Both the position numbers and the translations under genes were made by a program. This document shows, piece by piece, positions 1 through 5,185 of a DNA stretch of 5,377 bases. The notes below the pieces were generated by a model. The model searched no databases. It was not told where the DNA came from and saw nothing but the letters and a program-made list of their open reading frames with translations. Origin of the DNA: Nitrospira sp. (lineage in GTDB: Bacteria > Nitrospirota > Nitrospiria > Nitrospirales > Nitrospiraceae); assembly GCA_015904055.1 (NCBI GenBank), contig JABMDE010000076.1:13025-18401 (forward strand), read 5' to 3'. Numbering within the stretch: position 1 is the stretch's first letter; each line of letters begins with the position of its first letter.

Positions 1-2
1 TT

Positions 3-359
3 ACGGATGCCCATCGGCCGAATCTTTTTCTTGCGCCATCGGCCGGACAATCGATGGCTCCATCGCGATCGATGCCGCGGATGCAACAGCTTTTTGAGCA
101 GAACGGTCGATTCGGGCAAGCGCCTGGCTCCAATGGACATTCACCGGCGCCAAGATTATCTCCGCGAGAGCGTTCAGAAAGTCACTCGCCTGCGGCCAGG
201 CAGTTCAATCCAGCTCGTGCTCCGATGATGCCACAGGCGCCGCGTGTGCCTTCCCAGGTGGCGCCTCGATCATTCGGAGGAGGCGATTACAGGGGCGGTG
301 GGGCCATGGAAGGCAGAGGTGGAAGAGGTCAGGGCCAAGGGCGGGGAGGTAGGAATTGA
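3..359 (+). CDS. C-terminal part of a Gly/Arg-rich hypothetical protein (5' end outside window)
   Basis: The frame is open from the left edge to the TGA at 357-359, so only the last 118 codons are visible. The visible part is low complexity. It is rich in Pro, Ser, Arg and Gln, has a Met/Pro stretch (APMMPQAPRVP), and ends in a Gly/Arg tail with repeated GRGG and GQGRGG motifs. No folded domain or catalytic motif can be recognised. Tails like this occur on exported or surface-associated proteins (for example FecR/DUF6600-type proteins) and on RNA-binding proteins; the choice between them cannot be made here. The stop codon overlaps the TTG start of the next gene (TTGA), which suggests translational coupling and a shared transcript. 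An internal ATG at 54 is possible, but since the frame stays open upstream a longer protein is more likely. Confidence 0.6.
   Translation, partial: TDAHRPNLFLAPSAGQSMAPSRSMPRMQQLFEQNGRFGQAPGSNGHSPAPRLSPRERSESHSPAARQFNPARAPMMPQAPRVPSQVAPRSFGGGDYRGGGAMEGRGGRGQGQGRGGRN
343..350 (+). promoter_or_regulatory. Shine-Dalgarno sequence deciding a TTG start
   Basis: GGGGAGGT lies 5 nt before TTG 356 and inside the Gly-rich codons of the upstream gene. It supports TTG 356 as the start of the LPP20-like gene. The in-frame ATG at 374 (residue 7) is the alternative; the purine run just after 359 could serve it, and it would still leave a usable signal peptide. Confidence 0.5.
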
Positions 360-922
360 AGAAGGGGATCGAGATGCTCGTCATCATGGCCGGTCTGTGG
401 AGCGCTGGATGGTTGCCGGTTCCACAGGCGCTTGCGGCGGAACCGGGAGACGTGCGGTCGCACGCCGAACGTTCCTTCGATCAGCTCACGCAACATCAGA
501 ATGGAAATCGATCTGGTGATGTGTCCGGTGGCATGAGGCAAGTAGCTGAAGCTGGCCAGGGTTCATATCCGTCGGATCGGTATTGGATCGGCAAGGGACA
601 AGGTGATTTGGCCAAGGGCAAGCTGGTCTGTCAGCGCGTCTCCGAGCTATCGGCCCGCACGGATCTGGCCAAGCAGATTCGGGTGCTGGTGAAGGAACAT
701 ATGGTCGATCGGGTGCGCGAGCGGTCGGGGCGTGAATCAGAGCAGGATATCGAACTCACCCGCGAAGAAATCGTTCAGGAATATTTGCAAGGGGTCACGA
801 TCGTCGATCGCCACATCGACGAAGCGAATCACCTCTGCACCGCTATTGCTGTGATGCCCAAAACTTCCGTGCCGTCTAAGCAGGCGTCCGATGGTGAAAC
901 CGTTCCTTCTGTGGCCAGATAA
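356..922 (+). CDS. Secreted LPP20-like domain protein
   Basis: The product is 188 residues. Residues 1-27 form a signal peptide: basic start (MKK), a hydrophobic core at about 8-20, and an A-L-A cleavage site at 25-27. No lipobox cysteine follows, so it is probably periplasmic or secreted rather than a lipoprotein. Residues about 76-168 resemble the LPP20 fold: a YWIGKGQGDLAKGK opening, then a helix with Ala/Leu spacing (VSELSARTDLAKQIRVLV), then a long charged segment and a closing strand before MPK. Cys92 and Cys161 sit at the two ends of this domain and could form a disulphide. The C-terminal 20 residues are Ser/Pro-rich and probably disordered. The role of LPP20-like proteins is mostly unknown; some act in cell-envelope assembly. 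The 4-nt TTGA overlap with the upstream gene suggests the two are co-expressed. The family call rests on pattern recognition alone. Confidence 0.7.
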   Translation: MKKGIEMLVIMAGLWSAGWLPVPQALAAEPGDVRSHAERSFDQLTQHQNGNRSGDVSGGMRQVAEAGQGSYPSDRYWIGKGQGDLAKGKLVCQRVSELSARTDLAKQIRVLVKEHMVDRVRERSGRESEQDIELTREEIVQEYLQGVTIVDRHIDEANHLCTAIAVMPKTSVPSKQASDGETVPSVAR

Positions 923-1030
923 GACTCTTCACTTCTCCTCTTGTTGCCTTTACCTTTTCCGTTTCACCCTTCACCTCTCACGCGCCTAGGATTGCACTTT
1001 CGCGCCTCCTTGCGGTAGAACCGCCTTCCT
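923..1030 (+). other. Pyrimidine-rich intergenic spacer before the duplicated block
   Basis: The first 60 bases are almost pure C/T on the + strand and include TTCACCTCTCAC at 970-981. The same 12-mer occurs on the - strand inside both duplicated spacers (2712-2723 and 4649-4660). A small perfect hairpin, GCGGT-aga-ACCGC at 1012-1024, sits directly before the start at 1031. There is no convincing terminator with a T tract. TTGCAC (992-997) and TAGAAC (1016-1021) are 18 bp apart and are only a weak sigma70-like match. No Shine-Dalgarno sequence precedes 1031. Confidence 0.35.
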
Positions 1031-2284
1031 ATGCCGAGCGAAAACAACTTTCAGCACGACGAACTGTCACGGAAACATCCGGGCGATCGTCTGGAGACAG
1101 CCGAACTAGCAGCTGGCGCGCAGCCGGAGTCTCCGGCCTGGCTGGATGCCATGGCCCAACACGGCGATACGCTTGCGCATGCCGGTGTTCGCGCCGTTGT
1201 GTTCCTCCACGGATCGATCCATGGCGCTGATGTCTTCGGCATGCAGCGGCTGGACGAAGTCGGAGGGCTCAAGCGCGGCTACTCGCGCGGCGTGTCCGGA
1301 CTGGATGCCTTGCTGTCGCTCATGCGGGAGGGAGACAACGGCATTCAATCGCTGGCCGCAGGAAGAACGCCCCCGTTGGCCGACGATGACGCGACGAAGC
1401 GATTTGTGGATGAACAAGCCGGCGATGCGGGGAACTTCACGAACAGTTATGTGGCGCTGTATCAGCAAGCCATCAACCAGCAGACAACCTCATCCATCGT
1501 CTGCCGCCGCATCCTCTGGTCTTCAGAACATCATCATCTGGGCCGCGCCATCGGGGCAGTCCGCCTGCTCGATGCATTGCACACCCTGTGTAACAGTCAG
1601 AAAGTTGGCAGGGGAGAGAGGATCCTGGTGCAGGCCCATGGGCAAGCAGGGTTAGTCCTGGCGCTGGCCTCAAATCTGCTCTGTCTCAGTCCGATCACGG
1701 GACGGTCAAAACTCCTGGACGTTCTTGCCGCCTATGCGGAACAGAACGGCCAGACTGAGTTGGCTGCAATGGTTCGGCGCATCGAACCCCTGCTCTCCGC
1801 ACAGTCGCTGCTGAACGGCGCGACTCTCGATGTCGTCACGATGGGGACGCCAGTGCGGTATGGATGGGACCCGTCAGGATTGGGAAAGATCCTACATATC
1901 GTAAACCATCGGAATCTTCGCACCGACGGCAAGACGTGGCTCGCTAAAATGGAGTTGCCGCAAATTACGATGGAAATGCCGATTGCTTGGGGCGGTGATT
2001 ATGTCCAGGAGCTTGCCGTGGCCGGCAGCGACGCGGTGCCGACGACCGAGGCAGCCAAGGCGGTGAACAAAGCGCTATGGGAACTAGTCGAGCCGTACGA
2101 TGGTTTCGAACGCTGGCTGGAATGCGCCAGACGGGCAGTAGGACGATGCCTGCTGGCCGACTACAAGGACTGCACCGGTTCAACGAACGCTCGCGACCAC
2201 TACTACGGTCATGCGGCCTATACACGCCTGAACGCGATGTTGTTTAATACGACTGAAATTGTTCGCTGTCTGTATTCTGCGTAG
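1031..2284 (+). CDS. Alpha/beta-hydrolase-like protein lacking the nucleophile Ser, copy 1
   Basis: The product is 417 residues with no signal peptide or membrane segment, so it is probably cytoplasmic. Features in order suggest an alpha/beta-hydrolase fold. A hydrophobic strand ends in FLHG (58-61), as in the oxyanion loop. A strand-turn-helix ILVQAHGQAGLVLALASNLL (from residue 198) takes the place of the nucleophile elbow. The strand DVVTMGTPVRYG (267-278) matches the TLGTP motif that follows the core in lipases. A late His-containing segment, DHYYGH (389-394), could supply the usual histidine. In the elbow the expected G-H-S-x-G is A-H-G-Q-A-G, so the nucleophile position is Gly204. If the fold is right, the protein is probably not a classical serine hydrolase. 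Residues 1-15 are unique to this copy; the rest is duplicated downstream. This copy therefore carries the ancestral start, although no Shine-Dalgarno sequence is seen. The exact family is not recognised. Confidence 0.75.
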   Translation: MPSENNFQHDELSRKHPGDRLETAELAAGAQPESPAWLDAMAQHGDTLAHAGVRAVVFLHGSIHGADVFGMQRLDEVGGLKRGYSRGVSGLDALLSLMREGDNGIQSLAAGRTPPLADDDATKRFVDEQAGDAGNFTNSYVALYQQAINQQTTSSIVCRRILWSSEHHHLGRAIGAVRLLDALHTLCNSQKVGRGERILVQAHGQAGLVLALASNLLCLSPITGRSKLLDVLAAYAEQNGQTELAAMVRRIEPLLSAQSLLNGATLDVVTMGTPVRYGWDPSGLGKILHIVNHRNLRTDGKTWLAKMELPQITMEMPIAWGGDYVQELAVAGSDAVPTTEAAKAVNKALWELVEPYDGFERWLECARRAVGRCLLADYKDCTGSTNARDHYYGHAAYTRLNAMLFNTTEIVRCLYSA

Positions 2285-2310
2285 TGGCCTTCTTGGGGAG
2301 AGGGAACGGG

Positions 2311-2628
2311 TCAAACAAGTGGTTTGTTTCGCCCGCAGTTCCAGCAGGTTCCAAACTGACTCTCATGACGCTCGCCGCATCCGGCGCATGTCCAAGTGTC
2401 TTGGTTCGATGGCAATAACACCAGACCCTCTTCAAGTACGCGCTGCGCCCGATCGTAATCCTCGTTTTGGATCACCCACAGCTCGGGGAATGTTTCGGTA
2501 AAGGGAATTTCTCCGGCAAGGCCTGATATGCGCTGATTCTTGATCGTGCAACGAATGCCGGCTTGCTCCAGCCACTCCTTGCGCATTTCGACTTCGAACA
2601 AGTGTTGAGACACGAAAACCTGTTTCAT
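2311..2628 (-). CDS. DUF2007 domain protein with C-terminal zinc ribbon, copy 1
   Basis: The product is 105 residues. Residues 1-70 match the DUF2007 (putative signal-transducing) pattern: an N-terminal strand VFVS, a helix with EVEMRKEWLEQAGI, a middle part NQRISGLAGEIPF, then PELWVIQNEDYDRAQRVLEEG. The family has a small ferredoxin-like fold with no assigned enzymatic activity. The C-terminus adds a short zinc ribbon with Cys81-x2-Cys84 and Cys95-x2-Cys98. The gene converges on the hydrolase-like gene with only 26 bp between stop codons. No clear Shine-Dalgarno sequence precedes the ATG at 2628. It differs from copy 2 at 8 of 105 residues by hand count (H9S, F11I, R60Q, N75D, A82P, G85N, G99R, L104P), and all four cysteines are kept in both. 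Confidence 0.85.
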   Translation of the reverse strand: MKQVFVSQHLFEVEMRKEWLEQAGIRCTIKNQRISGLAGEIPFTETFPELWVIQNEDYDRAQRVLEEGLVLLPSNQDTWTCAGCGERHESQFGTCWNCGRNKPLV

Positions 2629-2775
2629 TGAAGATGAATTCTCGCAAGGTTTCTCCCTTCATGCAACCTGCGTAAGGTGGCAGGGCCCGTCAAGGCACGT
2701 TTTGTAGGGATGTGAGAGGTGAATTGTGAAGGGCTCGGAAGTGATGGGTGCTGAGTTGGGGGAAGATGATGGTGA
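2629..2775. other. Duplicated spacer between DUF2007 gene and orfC, copy A
   Basis: This is 147 bp, repeated as 4566-4712. It contains GTGAGAGGTGAA at 2712-2723, the reverse complement of a 12-mer found before the first hydrolase-like gene. No open frame that looks real, no convincing terminator and no clear promoter are seen. Because orfC and DUF2007 are on the same strand, the DUF2007 gene could be read through from upstream or have its own promoter here. Confidence 0.4.
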
Positions 2776-2996
2776 TTACTTGCCGACTGGGTGCGCGGCG
2801 GATTCAATGGCGGCAAGGATTTTGGCCCGGCTCTCGGCATCGAATTCATGCCCATAGAATCGAAGGAAGAGGCCTTTCCGAATGCTCTCGACCGTGGCCT
2901 GCGGGTCCTGTGCTCTGAGAGAGGCTTCCACAAAGGCACGTGCGGTGTCCCGCATGGCACAGCCCATGATCAGCCGTTCTTCACCGGTCCGCTGCA
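2776..2996 (-). pseudogene. orfC, left copy, 5'-truncated at the duplication junction
   Basis: This encodes residues 11-82 of the small helical protein described at 4713-4981, through the intact C-terminus (AESRAKILAAIESAAHPVGK, stop TAA 2776-2778). The first 10 codons are missing because the duplication junction lies at about 2996-2999. Upstream of that point the frame stays open to an ATG at 3120, but those 41 codons are simply the antisense of the second hydrolase-like gene. Any product would be a chimera with an unrelated N-terminus. The conserved part includes GCAMRDTARAFVEASLRAQ and the FLRFYGHEFD motif. It could still be translated from the chimeric start or from an internal one, so non-function is probable but not proven. 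Confidence 0.7.
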
Positions 2997-4222
2997 AGCA
3001 TCCCGGCGATCGTCTGGCGACAGCCGAACTGACAGCCGGCGCGCAGCCGGAGTCTCCGGCTTGGCTGGATGCCATGGCCCAACAGGGAGCGACGTTTGCG
3101 CATGCCGGTGTTCGTGCCATCGTGTTCCTTCACGGATCGATCCATGGCGCCGATGTCTTCGGCGTGCAGCAACTGGACGAAGTCGGAGGCCTCAAGCGCG
3201 GCTACTCGCGCGGCGTGTCCGGACTGGATGCCTTGCTGTCGCTCATGCGGGAGGGAGACAACGGTATTCAATCGCTTGCCGCCGGAAGAACGCTCCCGTT
3301 GGCCGACGATGACGCGATGAAGCGATCCTTGGACGAACAAGCCGGCGATGCGGGGAATTTCACGAACAGCTATGTGGCGCTGTATCAGCGAGCCATCAAC
3401 CAGCAGACAGCCTCACCCATCGTGTGCCGCCGTATCCTCTGGTCTTCAGAACATCATCACCTGGGTCGCGCCATCGGAGCCGTCCGCCTGCTTGATTCAT
3501 TGCACACCCTGTGTGACAGCCAGAAATTCGGCAGGGGAGATAGGATCTTGGTTCAGGCCCATGGGCAAGCAGGGCTGGCTCTGGCGCTGGCCTCAAATCT
3601 GCTTTGTCCCAGTCCGATCACGGGACGGTCCAAACTCCTGGACGTTCTTGCCGCCTATGCGGAACAGAATGGCCAGACTGAGCTGGCTGCGATGGTTCGG
3701 CGCATCGAACCCCTGCTCTCCGCACAGGCGCTGCTGAACGGCGCGACTCTCGATGTCGTCACGATGGGGACGCCGGTGCGGTATGGATGGGACCCGTCAG
3801 GATTGGGGAAGATCTTACATATTGTGAACCATCGAAACCTTCGCACCGACGGCAAGACCTGGCTCGCGAAAATGGAGTTGCCGCAAATTACGATGGAAAT
3901 GCCGATTGCATGGGGCGGTGATTATGTCCAGGAATTGGCCGTGGCCGGCAGCGACGCGATGCCGACGACTGAGGCAGCCAAGGCGGCGAACAAAGCCCTA
4001 TGGGAACTAGTCGAGCCGTACGACGGCTTCGAGCGCTGGCTGGAATGTGCCCGGCGGGCGGTACGGTTTCCCAGCGAGGGGCGATGTCTGCTGGCTGACT
4101 ACAAGGATTGCACCGGCTCAACGAACGCCCGGGACCATTACTACGGCCACGCCGCCTATACACGTATGAACGCGATGCTGTTCAACACGACTGAAATCGT
4201 TCGCTGCCTATATTCTGCGTAA
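2882..4222 (+). CDS. Alpha/beta-hydrolase-like protein lacking the nucleophile Ser, copy 2 with replaced N-terminus
   Basis: From His40 onward this 446-residue frame is the paralogue of the protein at 1031-2284. It has about 25 substitutions in roughly 402 aligned residues by hand count, plus a 5-residue insertion (RFPSE, residues 395-399). The same motifs are present: FLHG at 82-85, A-H-G-Q-A-G with Gly228 in the nucleophile place, the VVTMGTP strand, and the late DHYYGH. The first 39 residues are not native. They are encoded by the antisense strand of orfC and joined in frame at the duplication junction. The ATG at 2882 has a purine-rich AAGGAAGAGG (2863-2872) 9 nt upstream, so it could be used. 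In-frame ATGs at 2954, 2966 and 3074 are alternatives; the last would remove the foreign part and about 25 native residues. The frame is undamaged and the changes are mostly conservative, which argues for retained function if the gene is expressed. Confidence 0.7.
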   Translation: MLSTVACGSCALREASTKARAVSRMAQPMISRSSPVRCKHPGDRLATAELTAGAQPESPAWLDAMAQQGATFAHAGVRAIVFLHGSIHGADVFGVQQLDEVGGLKRGYSRGVSGLDALLSLMREGDNGIQSLAAGRTLPLADDDAMKRSLDEQAGDAGNFTNSYVALYQRAINQQTASPIVCRRILWSSEHHHLGRAIGAVRLLDSLHTLCDSQKFGRGDRILVQAHGQAGLALALASNLLCPSPITGRSKLLDVLAAYAEQNGQTELAAMVRRIEPLLSAQALLNGATLDVVTMGTPVRYGWDPSGLGKILHIVNHRNLRTDGKTWLAKMELPQITMEMPIAWGGDYVQELAVAGSDAMPTTEAAKAANKALWELVEPYDGFERWLECARRAVRFPSEGRCLLADYKDCTGSTNARDHYYGHAAYTRMNAMLFNTTEIVRCLYSA

Positions 4223-4247
4223 TGGTCTTATTGGGAGGGGGAACGGG

Positions 4248-4565
4248 TCAAACCGGTGGTTTGTTTCGCCTGCAGTTCCAGCAGGTTCCAAACTGACTCT
4301 CGTGACGCTCATTGCATCCCGGGCATGTCCAGGTGTCTTGGTCCGATGGCAGTAACACCAGACCTTCTTCGAGTACTCGTTGTGCCTGATCGTAATCCTC
4401 GTTTTGGATCACCCACAGTTCCGGGAACGTCTCCGTAAAGGGAATTTCTCCGGCAAGGCCTGATATGCGCTGATTCTTGATCGTGCAACGAATGCCGGCT
4501 TGCTCCAGCCACTCCTTGCGCATTTCGACCTCGATCAAGCTTTGAGACACGAAGACCTGTTTCAT
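4248..4565 (-). CDS. DUF2007 domain protein with C-terminal zinc ribbon, copy 2
   Basis: This is the 105-residue paralogue of the protein at 2311-2628, with the same start, length and architecture. DUF2007 covers residues 1-70, and the zinc-ribbon cysteines are at 81, 84, 95 and 98. The variable ribbon residues differ (CPGCN against CAGCG, CWNCR against CWNCG), while the metal ligands are unchanged. A 95-bp stretch (4435-4529, residues about 13-44) is identical in DNA to copy 1, including synonymous positions. The gene converges on the second hydrolase-like gene, 25 bp away. No clear Shine-Dalgarno sequence precedes the ATG at 4565. The frameshifted product of the upstream orfC would end at 4562, overlapping this start codon. 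Confidence 0.85.
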   Translation of the reverse strand: MKQVFVSQSLIEVEMRKEWLEQAGIRCTIKNQRISGLAGEIPFTETFPELWVIQNEDYDQAQRVLEEGLVLLPSDQDTWTCPGCNERHESQFGTCWNCRRNKPPV

Positions 4566-4712
4566 TGAAGATGAATTCTCGCAAGGTTTCTCCCTTCGTG
4601 CAACCTGCGCAAGGCGGCAGGGTCCGTCAAGGCACGTTTTGTAGGGATGTGAGAGGTGAATTCTGAAGGGCTCGGAAGTGCTGGGTGCTGAGTTGGGGGA
4701 AGACGACGGTGA
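4566..4712. other. Duplicated spacer between DUF2007 gene and orfC, copy B
   Basis: This is the second copy of 2629-2775, with scattered substitutions and no indels. It holds the 12-mer GTGAGAGGTGAA at 4649-4660. No separate gene, terminator or promoter can be supported. In this copy the shifted reading frame of orfC runs through the whole spacer and would encode unrelated Pro/Ser/Arg-rich sequence. Confidence 0.4.
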
Positions 4713-4981
4713 CTATTTGCCGACTGGGTGCGCGGCGGATTCAATGGCGGTAAGGATTTTGGCCTGGCTCTCGGCATCGAATTCATGCCCATAGAATCGA
4801 ATTCATGCCCATAGAATCGAAGGAAGAGGCCTTTCCGAATGCTCGCGACCGTGGCTTGCGGGTCCTGTGCTCTGATAGAGGCTTCCACAAAGGCACGTGC
4901 GGTGTCCCGCATGGCACAGCCCATGATCAGCCGTTCTTCACCGGTCCGCTGCATGAGCAGTGCCCGGTAGTGCTGATCCAT
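4713..4981 (-). pseudogene. orfC, right copy: small helical protein frameshifted by a 20-bp duplication
   Basis: Without the extra 20 bp this would be an 82-residue protein from ATG 4981 to TAG 4713-4715. It starts MDQHYRALLMQRTGEERL, continues with the helix GCAMRDTARAFVEASIRAQ, then IRKGLFLRFYGHEFD (about 48-62), and ends in HPVGK. The extra 20 bp shift the frame after FYGHEFD, giving an unrelated tail that runs on to 4562 (139 residues in total). Small proteins of this kind (RxSGxERL... ARA... FLRFYG) are often encoded next to nucleotidyltransferase-like genes, as the remnant upstream suggests. A toxin-antitoxin-like partner role is an inference from that neighbourhood. The start has no Shine-Dalgarno sequence: the bases before it read CCTCCTCC on the coding strand. 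It lies 17 nt after the stop of the upstream remnant. ATG 4954 is an alternative start. Confidence 0.7.
4776..4820. repeat. 20-bp tandem repeat breaking orfC
   Basis: The 20-mer ATTCATGCCCATAGAATCGA stands at 4781-4800 and again at 4801-4820, preceded by a further ATCGA (4776-4780). The left unit has the 20-mer once, bounded by two ATCGA words 20 bp apart (2839-2843 and 2859-2863). Slippage or recombination between these 5-bp direct repeats would produce exactly this duplication. Twenty is not a multiple of three, so it shifts the orfC frame. Confidence 0.95.
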
Positions 4982-4988
4982 TTCGGAG

Positions 4989-5013
4989 GAGGTGTCGTTT
5001 ATGCCGACACCTC
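4989..5013 (-). promoter_or_regulatory. Perfect 9-bp hairpin between nucleotidyltransferase remnant and orfC
   Basis: On the - strand GAGGTGTCG and CGACACCTC form a perfect stem around a 7-nt loop (GCATAAA) that contains the TAA stop of the upstream remnant. The hairpin ends 7 bases before the orfC ATG at 4981. There is no T tract, so a simple intrinsic terminator is not supported. A role in coupling or limiting translation of orfC is possible, as is chance. Confidence 0.45.
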
Positions 5014-5135
5014 TTGGTAGAGTGTGGCGAGCCCCAACCGGTCTGCCCAGTGAGTCAGATACGCGGTGTCGAGTCCCTGCACCGATCGGAGGAGATTCCG
5101 GACATCATCCAATTGCATCTGAGACCGTCCATTTC
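4999..5135 (-). pseudogene. C-terminal remnant of a nucleotidyltransferase-like gene
   Basis: The frame ending at TAA 4999-5001 encodes LDDVRNLLRSVQGLDTAY followed by LTHWADRLGLATLYQEV. This pattern (LxDVRxLLxxQ-GLDxxYLxxWAxxLG) closes many nucleotidyltransferase-fold proteins of AbiEii/DUF6036 type that are found in toxin-antitoxin-like pairs. Only about 45 residues are present. The DNA upstream in the same frame is not nucleotidyltransferase; it overlaps a zinc-finger scrap and the end of the hicB-like gene. An ATG at 5118 or a TTG at 5226 could start translation, but the catalytic GS motif and Asp residues would be absent. It is best read as a deletion remnant. The family name comes from pattern memory, not from a search. 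Confidence 0.5.
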
Positions 5136-5185
5136 CTTCGGACTTTCTTGATTTTGCTGCTCGCGCAGATGGGACATTTGGTGAT
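5105..5185 (-). pseudogene. N-terminal scrap of a YgiT-type zinc-finger protein
   Basis: In the same frame as the hicB-like gene, after its stop, the - strand reads ITKCPICASSKIKKVRRKWT and then VSDAIG and a stop at 5105-5107. A CPxC followed by a basic KIKKVRR strand is typical of the N-terminus of YgiT/MqsA-type zinc-finger proteins. Those proteins normally continue to a second CPxCGE knuckle, which is missing here. The expected start would be ATG, but the codon is ATC (5185-5183). The match is lost after about 5129, near where the nucleotidyltransferase-like tail begins. A deletion joining two genes would explain this. It is a short match, so confidence is limited. Confidence 0.35.

Larger units (their letters stand above)
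1076..2996. repeat. Tandem segmental duplication, unit A (about 1921 bp)
   Basis: The segment begins at CATCC inside codon 16 of the first hydrolase-like gene. It ends in GGTCCGCTGCA inside the left orfC copy. It is repeated head to tail at 2999-4953. The offset between units is 1923 at the left end. It becomes 1938 after a 15-bp indel in the hydrolase-like gene, 1937 after a 1-bp indel near 2300, and 1957 after the 20-bp tandem duplication in the right orfC. Those three indels account exactly for the length difference between units. Confidence 0.95.
2999..4953. repeat. Tandem segmental duplication, unit B (about 1955 bp)
   Basis: This is the second copy of 1076-2996 in the same orientation, directly adjacent. 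At the junction GCTGCA (2991-2996) is followed by AG and then CATCC. The left unit's flank reads AAACATCC and the right unit's flank reads GCTGCATGAG. The join therefore has at most one or two bases of microhomology. No transposase, terminal inverted repeat or target-site duplication flanks the unit. Unequal recombination or replication slippage is a better explanation than transposition. Confidence 0.95.

Noticed and set aside
11..45. CCATCGGCCG repeated at 11-20 and 36-45
   Set aside because: It is a short direct repeat inside a low-complexity coding region; no further copies were seen.
992..1021. Sigma70-like promoter TTGCAC-18-TAGAAC before the first hydrolase-like gene
   Set aside because: Only 3 of 6 and 4 of 6 matches; the implied transcript would have almost no leader. 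Too weak to annotate.
1146..1655. Long + strand and - strand frames inside the hydrolase-like gene (also 3069-3737)
   Set aside because: They overlap a longer conserved frame and have Arg/Ser/Cys/Trp-rich composition typical of out-of-frame translation of GC-rich DNA.
2625..2960. A - strand 111-codon frame across the spacer and orfC
   Set aside because: It is a shifted frame of orfC with Pro/Ser/Arg-rich composition typical of shadow translation.
4249..4263. CAAACC-GGT-GGTTTG hairpin (weaker form at 2312-2326) between convergent genes, as a bidirectional terminator
   Set aside because: The stem is only 6 bp, is broken by a mismatch in the other copy, lies in the last codons of the DUF2007 gene, and lacks a clear T tract.
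1076..4953. A composite transposon or IS-mediated duplication
   Set aside because: No transposase, inverted ends or target duplications are visible at 1076, 2997 or 4953.
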